DNA of 64,000 nt from Otis tarda (taxonomy: Eukaryota > Chordata > Aves > Otidiformes > Otididae). The DNA lies in NCBI GenBank assembly GCA_026413225.1, contig CM048591.1:47079803-47143802 (forward strand). Direction: 5' to 3'. Positions within the stretch are counted from its first letter, which is position 1. Every line of letters begins with the position of its first letter. The notes under the pieces were generated by a model, which saw nothing but the letters and a program-made list of their open reading frames with translations, had not been told where the DNA came from and searched no databases. Both the position numbers and the translations under genes were made by a program. This document shows, one piece after another, positions 25,482-36,256 of this stretch.

Positions 25482-28400
25482 ATATAGACTTTCAAATACA
25501 GTATGAGTCACAACCAGCAAATATTAATCAGCTACTTTTTTACTACTCTGAGTGGAAAATTCACAACATTCGTTAACATAAAGGTGCCCAAGAAAATGGA
25601 GTTATGCAAACAAATGGGCATTTTACCACACATTGGCAAACTCTTAAGATTTATCTGGAATTATTCCATTATTATTAACCACTATTCCTTTTGGGATATA
25701 CAGGGTGAATATGAGTTGCCTTGTCATGCATGTAGCCTCTGCGGTGCCCTGGGAGATGCCCTGGCTCATGCTGTCAGTCCAAAATGGAGCGGGTCTCCCA
25801 CAAATCTAATGTTATCCTTACAGGACTTCAGCTGTAGTGGGTATAGGGTGACCCCACTCACTTATGTGTAAGTAACCAAATGCCACCAGTAGAGTCTCAT
25901 CTGGTGAAACGGCGTTTCTCTTCAAGGCTTCTGTCAATTTTTACTCACTTTGCTTAGCAGAAGTGGAGCAACTGGTATTGCCAGACTCTCCGTGTGTCTC
26001 TGTGTGTCTGTGTGTGCGTTCAAAATGTAACTGCAACGTCTATTTCTACCTCAGAAATGACTCTGCAGAAGCAAAGATAGGTACGACACAGAATAAAGAC
26101 AACACTTGCAAGACATATTAAGCTTTATTTTGGTGTCCCAAAGTTTAACACAGATATGGATTGCGGACAGATAACCTCAATACAGATCTGAACAATACTA
26201 ACAAATCAGCTCAGCACTTCATCAGTTACCAAATTAATCCTACTGCCTGCTTATACACCTGTAAAAACCTGGATGTGCCCTATCATCCATCCAGAGGGTA
26301 GCTCTGGTATCTGACAGAAATGCTAATCTTCCCAAAGTTCAAACATTCCCCCTAATGACAAATCATTTAAAAAGTCCTCTCATCTAAGACTTTCGTTTCC
26401 TGAGGCTCCCATTACAGGTAAAGCAGCCTGAAACTCTCAGCACCATTTGAAACCAACTCAAACCAAAGTCTAGCCTAAAAATGAATAAGGGATTAAATGT
26501 ACTAATAAACGTGGGAGTGGGTAGATAGTTGACTGGAAAACTTGTTTTTAAATTAATAATACTTCTTTAATGTCTTTTGAAGTTTAGTGTTATTATGAAC
26601 CCAATAAATTTTTTAAGTAACTGCCAAAGTGTTGCCATCTGGTAGTTCAACAGATTTTAAGCTCTTCAAGTATGCAAACACATCTACAGCAAACACACTT
26701 AACTTTTTACCTTTGATGATTCAGTGTCATTCATGCATAGTATCTGAGATTTTATTACAGTTCCATTTATCTGTCATGCTTACAAATTTGGGGGCTAAGA
26801 AATGTACAATTTAAAGGATAATAATATTTTCCTGACTCTATTCCTGGAGAAATAATGGAAAACAGCTTAAATAAAGAAAATATTTACTCAAAAACAGGAG
26901 AAAGAATACTTGTTAATAGGTAAAGCATGGATGATAGCATTTGATAACATATAAATCTCAGTCATGCTTCAGTGTATGTCTATATTGTGAATAAATTTTA
27001 AAAAGGAATAGTATTTATTTTAAACATGACACAAGATCTTGCAATCGCAGTGTTCTATAGTGTTCTTAATCAACATGTACTTCTAAGGATATATGTAAGA
27101 AAAATTAATCCAGAAAAAAACACAGAGCAAAGACACTGTATGCACTTACAGACTCTCTTTAAGCAGTCATTTCATTTATTTTGAGAAAGAAGGGACTACA
27201 TTCATTGCTGGCTCAAATATCCTTTCCATTTTATTCTGATATTCCCCACTCACAATACCATTTTCTAGCAGGTTAAGTGGAATTAAAAGCAGACTCCATA
27301 TTATGATTCACATCCCTTTTAGAACACTTCACAGAGGTTTTTTTCCTTTTCATTCCACTATATGCAACAGAGATAACAGACTGTTCATTTAATCCTATTC
27401 CTTACATATTGAGGAAGAAATGGTTTATTAGAGCAAAGCATTTCATGCAAGAAATCAACAATCTCCCAGATTTTTGAAAACTTTGTATTAAAAAATGAAT
27501 CAGTGACCAAAAAAAAATAAAAACTGGCTATGTATACTGTCTACCAAAGTTTAGAAAAATATTTCCACTTTTTAGTTGTGTGGAAATCTGTCATATATTA
27601 TATTTTCTTATTCTTAGTTGGGTTGCACTTATTGCTTAATAGTTATTCCTTAAGAAACATATAGGTACATGTGGCCTATCAGGCGACTCTCAACTTAACC
27701 ACTTATCATTTTCCATGTGGAAGGAGATCTATGTTGCTATGAGCAGAAGCTACACACATAGATGCTTTATAGACAAAAAATAATAATCTACTTTTCTATA
27801 AAATGTATAGATTCATTTTTATATGATTAAACAGTGTGAAACATTTAGGTCTGCATATAGAATGTACCTCATTACACTATTAAGTCTTCTGATTAAATAA
27901 CAAATTGTGATTATTCAATGAAACAGCACCATTTAATGCCTTCAACTAGCCTTCCGATGCTAATCTTAGAGTTGAAAAAGGTATCCTATATCTGGCCATA
28001 ATTCTTCAGTCTGCTTCAAAATCTGCTTGCTCTCTTTTACTTTCCATGTTGACTACTTAATAATCTTCAATTCAAGGATGTTGCTGCATTGTACAATGCA
28101 AGATGCTTCAATGCAAACAACATTGAATAATTTCTTAAATCCTTATAGAAAATATAGTTTAAATTAATAACCAGGTTTTTTTCACAAGTCGACAATGAAT
28201 AGAACCAGACTATGAATTTATGATCAATTCCAGGTGAAAACAGCATCACTAGAAGTGAAACTGAAGTTGCTCTGAGGAGGTAACTGTTTTTTCACTTACA
28301 AATTCAGTGAACATTGATTGACTGTTTTATTTTAGAAAAATCAATATTGTTATTGGAGAAGAGAGAAAGACAAAATAGTTGTCCATTTGAACAAGTCACT

Positions 28401-31123
28401 AAAAGTAGAAATGCTTTAAAAATTCCTCAACAGGAATAATTACATTGAGAGGATTTCATTAGTGTGGAGATTATCTTGAAGTAAATTTCAGCATCAGAAG
28501 TCAATAGCTACCCTGAGTGTTTTGTCATTATTTTGCCAGTTTCCACTAGAGACATACTTCTGTGGTAAAGACAAGATAAAGTAAATAACTGAAATCTGCT
28601 ACAGTATCCTAAATAGCAAAATAATTCTGTTCCTAAGTGGCCATGGGTTTTTTTGTTGTTTGCTTATATTATATCTTGCATTGACCATCAACACAAGGGA
28701 TGAATTTTCATGTCCACAAAAAGTTCTAATTCTGTCCTGTATCCAACCATATAATATGTTGTTTAATATCAATTAATAAATGTTGAGTACATGCTTATAG
28801 CTGTTGAAATATTTTTGAAGCCTGAATAGTCTCTGTCCTACAAGGAAATGAAGTTGGGAGAATTAGTCTCCTTTCAGTCCTATCTTTGGACTGATAAAAA
28901 CCTGTGGGTTTAATGTTCGTATTTAACACTTTATTTAAAGTGCTTTTTCATATCAGGAAATATTAGAATATTTAAGCAATTTTAGCTTATGTCTTATTAA
29001 ATATAATATGAATTGAGATGGATAAAGACAAGAAATGGATTATGGCTTAGGGAAAGCAAGCTTGTTAGTTTTCTAATCATCAGCTTGGAAATTGTCATGA
29101 TTCATCACTACTATACATATGCTATTTTTTGTTCAGTTCTGATTTTCTGGTATTAAATTCTTTGGTTACTTGTATCACATATATACTTAGTAAAGCCAGA
29201 AAGAACATATATGAAAGATTTACTATGAGATACTCTTAAATTTTAATATTGCATTCACTTTTGGTTAGAAATACAGTTAATAAGTATGCATGATTATAGC
29301 ACTACTCCAAAGAGCACCTCTAAGCTACATGTGGAAATCTGTCATCCAGATATTTGGAGATCAGCATATGTTCCTGAAAAGCTAAAAAGTTGTTTCTTTA
29401 CCCAAGCTTGGTACAGCTTTTAAATGCAAAAACAACAATAAAGCTTATAAGAAGTAGAGATGGCTACATCGAATAGAAACAGATGAAAATTTTGAGGTTA
29501 TTTTTCCATTAAAAAAAATTTAGTCTGTCTACTAAGGGGCTTCATATACTAGTATGAGTTTTTCTACACAAGTTAGCCAGAGCAACTATAACAGTGTAAA
29601 TTCTTTTGTAGATGTTGTTTGAAATAATAATTATTTTTGAGACAACTACAACATCCCCTCCTGCCCCAAAATGAGTGTCTATATTGGTATTTAACATCAT
29701 TTCACTAATCCAGTAAAATTCATTATTTTGGTTCATCTGTAGTAGTTTTTATCCTTCCAGCCTCACAGACTGGGATTCAAACTATTTCATAAAGTCATGA
29801 TAATAGGAAGTTCTGTGGACTGAAGCCAGCCAGTAAGCAAGATACTTACTTCTCCTGCACCCACTCATTAAGGAATGTTACTAAAAGCTTTTGTGTCTTA
29901 TTAAATTAATGTTACATTTCCAGTTATTTCCACACAAGATTTGTTTAATTCAGAATTCAGAGGTCCATGTCTTAGTTCTTATTTTTAGAGCCAGATTTAT
30001 ACTGACAACATTAAAACATTAACATTTTTGGGCTCAACACTCAACAATAATTATCCTGCTCTTACTTTTCTATAGGTAGAGACACTCAGACTGTAAATCT
30101 CTTTGAAAGACGCACCTGAGCTCAGAATTTAAGCTGGTAAATGGCAGACATGCTCCAGCAAACGCCCACTGAAGATTTTCATATTCTTTTCTCATTCAGT
30201 ATCTTTTTTTAACAGTTCAGTAATGTCGAGATGTCTTACTTTCCTTTAAAATCTATTCTTTTCCTATAGTGACCACAACTTATTATTATGGAGCTGAAGG
30301 GTAATAAGATGAGCTATCAGACTATTTTTGCAGATACAGTTTTACAGGAAGGACACTCTAAGACTTTTTTAACAATTCCTGCTGCAAAACCCAGGAACTA
30401 TTTGATCTATACTGGATTCTGATTTATACCAGATCTCTAAGAGTGCCTCTTAAAATGAATCAGATGATATTGTGTGTCTTCAAATCTAAAATCCACCTTC
30501 CCCTGTGTGAATTCAAAGGTCATTCCTTTTAAGTAGATAAGAATTATTGTCATGGAAGCAGATGAGTTGTCTTCTCCCTAGGAAACAGAGCTTTGTATCC
30601 CAAAATTTCATTTAGCAGAGAAGTATTTGGAGAAGTATTTGGAGAACTATAGCACCAATTCATCAGTGTTCTCTGGTCACTAGAAAGCGAGTCAATTAGC
30701 AAAGACTAATTCACCGAATCCATCATGAACTCTTCACCTAAATTACCCCTTGGACTATCTCACTCTTCTGTTACTTGTAAGGGCGGTTAGAGAGGAGCAG
30801 GGGGAAATGCTATCTAGGTTGACTAAATTTATTGCCTACAGCATGGTAGGACAGTAATATACATTCCTTCCCCATTCCTAATTGCTGTTGTGACCATAAG
30901 ATCACCTAGTCAAATATCCTGTAGATCAGTTTGTTTTATGTCAGCCAAATACATCTGTATGAAATATAGTAGCTTTCTTTTAGCTAATGCCTTCCAGAAT
31001 GCAGACAATGTTTTTCTGGAGACACGAAAGATCCACTACTGCTTGTTTCAAGGCTTAATCACTTTCATTGTTCAAAATGTATTCATTGATTTGATTCCAG
31101 TTTCCATCTCTGGGTTTTGTTAT
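25482..31123. other. non-coding DNA
   Basis: Largely AT-rich and unique. Small features are a GT-rich run at about 25995-26020 and a 12-base tandem unit, agaagtatttgg, repeated from about 30619 to 30648. The segment 25690-25870 is somewhat GC-richer and overlaps a 122-codon ORF (25503-25871) with no recognisable domain. I see no gene. Confidence 0.55.
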
Positions 31124-34100
31124 CACACACACAGAATCACACAGAATTATCAAGATTGGAAAAGACCTAAAAGATCATCCAGTCCAACCATCACCAATAC
31201 TTCTCAGCTAAATCATATCCCTCAACACAACATCCAAACGTTTCTTGAACACCCCCATGGTCGGTGACTCCACCACCTCCCTGGGCAGTGCATTCCAGCG
31301 CCTGACTACCCTTTCCGAGAAGTAATATTTCCTAATGTCCAGCCTGAATCTCCCCTGGCGCAGCTTGAAACCATTGCCTCTAGTTCTATCACTGTCTACA
31401 CGAGAGAAAAGGCCGACCCCTAGCTCACTACAACCTCCCTTCAGGAAGTTATAGAGAGCTATAAGGTCTCCCCTGAGCCTCCTCTTCTCCAGACTGAACA
31501 ATCCCAGCTCCCTCAGCCGCTCCTCATAAGGCCTGTGCTCCAGACCCCTCACCAGCTTCGTAGCCCTCCTCTGAACGCGTTCCAGGGCCTCAATGTCTTT
31601 CTTGCAGTGAGGGGCCCAAAACTGAACACAGTACTCGAGGTGCGGCCTCACCAGTGCCGAGTACAGGGGGACAATTACCTCCCTGTTCCTGCTAGTAACA
31701 CTGTTTTTGATGCAAGCCAGGATGTCGTTGGCCTTCTTGGCCACCCGGGCACACTTTCGGCTCATGCTCAGCCGAGCATCAATCAGTACCCCCAGGTCCG
31801 TTTCCTCCACACAGTCCTCCAGCCACTCCGCCCCAAGCCTATAGCGCCGCCTGGGGTTGTTGTGGCCGAAGTGCAGGACTCGGCATTTGGTCTTGTTGAA
31901 CCTCATCCCATTGGCTTCAGCGCAGCTCTCCAGCCTGTCCAGATCCCTCTGTAGGGCCTCGCTACCCCCAGGCAGATCCACACTCCCAGCCAATTTGGTG
32001 TCATCTGCGAACTTACTGAGGGTGCACTCAATGCCCTCATCCAGATCATCAATAAAGATACTGAAGAGGACAGGCCCCAGCACCGACCCCTGGGGAACAC
32101 CACTTGTGACCGGTAGCCAGCTGGATTTAACTCCATTCACCACCACTCTCTGAGCCTGGCCCTCCAGCCAGCTCCTTACCCAGCCAAGAGTGTACCCATC
32201 CAAGCCATGGGCTGCCAGCTTCTGCAGGAGAATACCGTGGGAGACAGTGTCAAAGGCTTTGCTGAAGTCTAGGTAGACCACATCAACAGCCTTTCCCTCA
32301 TCCAGCAGATGGGTCACTTGATCATAAAAGGAGATCAGGTTGGTCAAACAGGACCTGCCCTTCATGAACCCATGCTGGCTAGGCCTGATCCCCAGCCATC
32401 CCGCACATGCCGCATGATCTCCCTCAAGACTATCTGTTCCATAACCTTCCCTGTAACCGAGGTCAGGCTAACAGGCCTGTAGTTCCCCGGATCCTCCTTA
32501 CAACCTTTCTTGTAAATGGGAGTCACGTTGGCAATCCTCCAGTCTTCCGGGACCTCACCAGTCAACAAGGAGCGCTGATAGATGATGGAAAGCGGCTTGG
32601 CTATCACCTCCGCCAGTTCCCTCAGCACTCTCAGGTGGATCTCATCCGGCCCCATGGACTTGTGGCAGTCCAGTTGGAGTAGTAAGTCTCTGACCGTTTC
32701 TTCCAGAATCACAGGGGGGTTAGCATGCTCCCCAGCCGAGACTACCAGGTCAGAGAGAGGAGTACCCTGAGGATAACTGGTCTGACCTTTAAAGACAGAC
32801 GTAAAGAAGGCATTCAGAACCTCCGCCTTTTCCTTATCCTCAGTGGTCACATTCCCAGCCTCATCCAGCAAAGAGTGGATATTCTCCTTTGTCCTCCTCT
32901 TACTGTTAATGTATTTATAAAGGAGTTTCTTATTCCTTTTCACCCCAGTGGCCAGGTTAAATTCAAGCTGGGCTTTTGCCTTTCTGATTTCACCTCTACA
33001 CATCCTAACGACTTCCTTGTATTCATGCTTAGTTGCCCGTCCCTCCTTCCACAGGCGGTAGATTCTCTTTTTCTCCTGGAGCCTCAAGAATAGCTCCCTA
33101 TTCATCCACGCCGGTCTTCTTCCCCGTCGGCTTATTTTGCGGCTCAGAGGGACCACCTGCTCCTGCGCCCTTAAGACTTCCTTCTTGAAGAGCAACCAGC
33201 TCTCTTGGACCCCTTTGTTCGCTAAGACTGAATGCCAGGGGACTCCCCCTACTAGTCTCTTGAACAATTCAAAGTCCGCCCTCCGGAAGGCCAAGGTAGC
33301 AGTTTTACTATTGCCCCTCCAAGCTCCACCATGAATTGAGAAATTTATCATTTCATGGTCACTCTGTCCAAGGCAGCCCCCAACCTCCACATCTCCCACC
33401 AGACCTTCCCTGTTTGCGAACAGCAGGTCTAGCGGGGCAGTTCCTCTCGTGGGCTCTCTGACCAGCTGCATCAGGAAGGCATCCTCTATGCATTCCAAAA
33501 ACCTCCTAGACTGCTTCTTCTGTGCTGTGCTGTACTCCCAGCATATGTCAGGGAAGTTGAAGTCCCCCATGAGGACAAGGGCTGATGACCGTGCAGCTCG
33601 TGCCAGCTTCTTGTAGAATACCTCATCTGTCTCTTCATCCTGGTTTGGCGGTCTATAACAGACGCCCACCAGGATGTCTGCCTTGTCAGCCCTTCCTCTG
33701 ATCTTTACCCATAGGGATTCAATGTTATCATCCCCAGTCACAATCTCAGTAGCAGAAAAGGTTTCCCTAACGTAGAGAGCCACACCACCACCCTCCTTCC
33801 TTGCCTGTCCCTCCTGAAGAGTTTGTAGCCATCCATTGCAGCGCTCCAGTCATGGGAGCAATCCCACCACGTTTCTATTATGGCAACTAGGTCATAGATT
33901 GCCTGCCGCACTATGGCTTCCAACTCTTCTTGCTTGTTCCCCATGCTGCGTGCATTAGTGTAGACGCACCTCAGCTGAGCCCCTCGCCTCTCTCCTAATC
34001 CCAATACCACTTCCCCAGGCCAATCTCTAGCAGGCCTGGCTTTATCCCCTTCCCCCTTCCTACCTAGTTTAAAGCTCTCTCTATAAGTCCCGCCAGCTCC

Positions 34101-34220
34101 TGGGCAAGTATCCGTTTCCCTTTTGGAGACAGGCAATTCCCATCAGCCGACCTCAGGCCAGGTGCCGAGTAGACCGCCCCGTGATCAAAGAATCCAAAAT
34201 TTTTGCGTTTGCACCAGCCT
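31124..34220 (-). mobile_element. CR1 LINE, long copy spanning nearly all ORF2
   Basis: A 3.1 kb CR1 element on the minus strand. Its 3' end, at low plus coordinates, has an ATTCTGTG-type tail (cacacacacagaatcacacag from about 31124) and the 3' UTR signature. This tail and UTR differ from the ATTCTATG group, so it is a separate subfamily. It carries ORF2 in full or nearly so, and at 34140-34220 probably the very end of ORF1. The 5' boundary is approximate and the element is 5'-truncated relative to a full-length CR1 of about 4.5 kb. It is the largest transposon in the window. Confidence 0.95.
31208..34136 (-). pseudogene. CR1 ORF2: endonuclease plus reverse transcriptase, two frameshifts
   Basis: ORF2 encodes the CR1 replication protein, an apurinic-like endonuclease that nicks target DNA joined to a reverse transcriptase. 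Three adjoining open stretches cover it. The first (34136-33738) has VYTNARSMGNKQEELEAI (residues 58-75) and IETWWD, the N-terminal endonuclease motifs with the probable catalytic Asn61 and Glu88. The second (33783-32362) has GDFNFPD (73-79), LDLLF (118-122) and SDHEMINF (141-148), then the linker and the start of RT ([19 protein letters not shown]). The third (32365-31208) has motif [14 protein letters not shown] (31-43), motif [18 protein letters not shown] (88-104) and FADD (119-122), and ends LRDMI. Shifts fall near 33790-33806, in aaggaaggaggg, and near 32380-32390, in ggctgggga. Each looks like loss of one base in a G-rich run. No other stop is seen, so the copy is young, or the shifts are assembly errors. 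Confidence 0.92.
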
Positions 34221-34319
34221 CTCAGCATGCATTTATAAGATGGCTTTTTCTGCTTATCTCAGTGTTTGTCCCCGCCTATGTCTTTCTCTGCCTGGAAAAT
34301 TACAAAGCACTTAAGTAAC

Positions 34320-34560
34320 TGGCTTTTTCTCCCTGTGAAAGTCCTTATAAATGGCAACCAAGTCACTTCTCAGACTTTCTCTCAAATGCAAAATGTGAGC
34401 TCTTTAAGTATCATCCTGATAAACGTTACTCCTAACCCTTGAATCATTCTGTGACTCTTTTTTGCACCTTACTCAGTTCCGTAAGTTGAATTTTAAAATG
34501 TCAGCATATGATCTGTACATGGCATTCTCATTTTTATAATGCCTAATTTTTACTCAACAG
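34320..34560 (-). mobile_element. ancient CR1 relic
   Basis: The plus strand reads ataaatggcaaccaagtcac, then ttctcagactttctctcaaa, a decayed gagctctttaagtatcatcc, cctaacccttgaatcattct and gactcttttttgcacctt. This order matches old reptile/bird CR1 3' ends read on the minus strand (ORF2 C terminus). It is much more diverged than the adjacent long copy, so it is an independent older insertion. Confidence 0.55.
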
Positions 34561-35666
34561 AAAAGGTCACTTCTCTTTTTTAATTTTTTCCTTCTCTATT
34601 TATACAAGTGGATGATGAGGACACAGATCAGGGTCAAAGACTTAAAGTCATGCAACTTCTGTGATCTCTTGAAATTGCTTAACATGTATTATTTCTTTAC
34701 TTCAAAAACTTAAGAGTTTATGTCTGCTTAATTTCACACAATGTCTTGTGTGTCACATTTTAATGGAGGGAAATATACCCCAAACAGGACCATCATCATT
34801 TTACCTGCTAGATCCCCTTTAATAATAAGACCAGAATCTTAAGACTAAACTGCAAATTCTTGCTCAGAAAAGCTCCCAAATATTAAAATGTTCACATTAT
34901 GAGAAATATAACCACAAACTGTACTTACCTTTTTATGCAGAATATACAACTCTACAACTCCTTCTATCTTATGAAGGGGCTCTTTTTTATTTTTTTTTTT
35001 TTTAAAAAAAAAAAGAGGCTCTTTTTTATTAAAAAAAAAGTCACATATTATTCCAAAAAAAAATAAGCAGACCCAGATTTAACTTTTGTTTAACATAATT
35101 CGGCTAACATTGTTATGATATCCATTGCTGTCAGTTATACATTCTGCACTGTGTAGTTGAAGCAATTTGCACAGAATAAATTACTAGTTCTTCTGAAACC
35201 ATTTTCTCATAGCATGGTACTCTAAATATGCTATAATTGCATCTGATATCTCTCTGACAGGTCCTGGTATTTCATACCCATTGAATGAACAAAACATGTA
35301 CTCTATCCAACAGGATGCATTAAGAATAAAATGAAATCTGGCATTTACATGCCACTTCCACTGATACTCATGCAAGAAAATGTTGTAGGTTAGAAACTCA
35401 GTCCAACAGTCCTCAAAGGGAATGGGAAGAGTCATAGTAACATCAATGACAGCTGAATCATAAACAGAGGCCTGACAGAGGCAAACTACCTATGGCGTAT
35501 GAAAATGAGACAACAAGCCAAGCATTCAAACTGGATGGCAAACAGCAACATGTTCTTAACAGTGGTAATCTCTCTTGCACTGAATACATAATAGCCTTCT
35601 GCTCAAGTTCAAACAAGCAATTGAGGCCACAAAGAAATTATTCGACATACCTATACTGGGGGTTAT
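34561..35666. other. non-coding DNA with a poly(T)/poly(A) hairpin
   Basis: AT-rich. The main feature is T14 at 34990-35003 joined directly to A11 at 35004-35014, flanked by direct copies of ggctcttttttatt at 34978-34991 and 35017-35030. The 83-codon minus ORF at 35184-35435 has an odd Trp-rich composition and no recognisable family, so I do not call it a gene. Confidence 0.6.
34978..35030. repeat. T14-A11 inverted homopolymer between 14-bp direct repeats
   Basis: ggctcttttttatt is repeated exactly on both sides of a perfect oligo(T)-oligo(A) junction. It could form a hairpin. It may be an insertion that consists mostly of an A-tail with a target duplication, or a slippage product. Confidence 0.75.
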
Positions 35667-35671
35667 GGGCC
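35667..35671. repeat. 5-bp target-site duplication, left (gggcc)
   Basis: gggcc precedes the LTR end and recurs at 36252-36256. Confidence 0.85.
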
Positions 35672-35800
35672 TGTCATGGTTTAACCCCAGTCAGTAACTA
35701 AGCACCAGACAGCCACTCACTCACTCCAACCCCCTGGTGTGTCAGAGAAGAGAATCAGAAGGGTAAAAGCTAAAAAAGTCATGAGTTGAGATAAAGACAG

Positions 35801-35806
35801 TTTAAT
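35801..35806 (-). terminator. LTR poly(A) signal ATTAAA, family B
   Basis: tttaat on plus, ATTAAA in sense, 11 bases before the shared TTATCTCAA block. Confidence 0.55.
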
Positions 35807-35972
35807 AGATTAAGTAAAAGCTGCTTGCACAAGCAAAACAAAATAAGGAATTCATTCACTACTTCTGATCAGCATCTCCAGGAAAGCAGGGCTTCATCTC
35901 ACATGATGTTTACTTGGGAGGACAAAATGCCATAACTCTGAACGTTTCTCCCTTCCTTCTTCTTCCCCAAGA

Positions 35973-35978
35973 TTTATA
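35973..35978 (-). promoter_or_regulatory. TATA box of family B LTR
   Basis: tttata on plus reads TATAAA in sense (AGCATATAAATCTTGGGG context), about 170 bases upstream of the poly(A) signal. Confidence 0.55.
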
Positions 35979-36251
35979 TGCTGAGCATGATGCCAGAAGG
36001 TATGGAATATCCTTTTCATCAGTAAGGACCAGCTGTCTTTGCTGTGTCCCCTCCTAACTTCTTGTGTGCCTCCATCCTACTTGCTGGTGGGGTGGTGTGA
36101 GAAGCAGAAAAGGCCCTGACTCTGTGTAAACACTGCTCAGCAATAACGAAAACATTGCTCTTACCAGCACTGTTTTTAGCACAAATCCAAAACGTAGTTC
36201 CTTACAGCTACTGTGAAGAAAATTAACACTATCCCAGTCAAAGTCAGCACA

Positions 36252-36256
36252 GGGCC
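36252..36256. repeat. 5-bp target-site duplication, right (gggcc)
   Basis: Exact partner of 35667-35671. Confidence 0.85.

Larger units (their letters stand above)
35672..36251 (-). mobile_element. solo LTR, family B (TGTCATGGTTTAACCCC type)
   Basis: A 580-base LTR bounded by tgtcatggtttaaccccag at 35672 and gtcagcaca at 36251, with an exact 5-bp duplication, gggcc. The sense direction is probably minus: a TATAAA (35978-35973) lies upstream of an ATTAAA-type poly(A) signal (35806-35801), followed by TTATCTCAACTCATGAC. The TTATCTCAA block after the poly(A) signal is shared with family A, so the two families may be related. I recall this LTR type as common in bird genomes. No internal viral sequence remains. 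Confidence 0.93.

Noticed and set aside
25503-25871. 122-codon plus-strand ORF
   Set aside because: No recognisable domain and no splice or promoter context.
35184-35435. 83-codon Trp-rich minus-strand ORF
   Set aside because: Unusual composition but no family, no splice sites and no partner exon.
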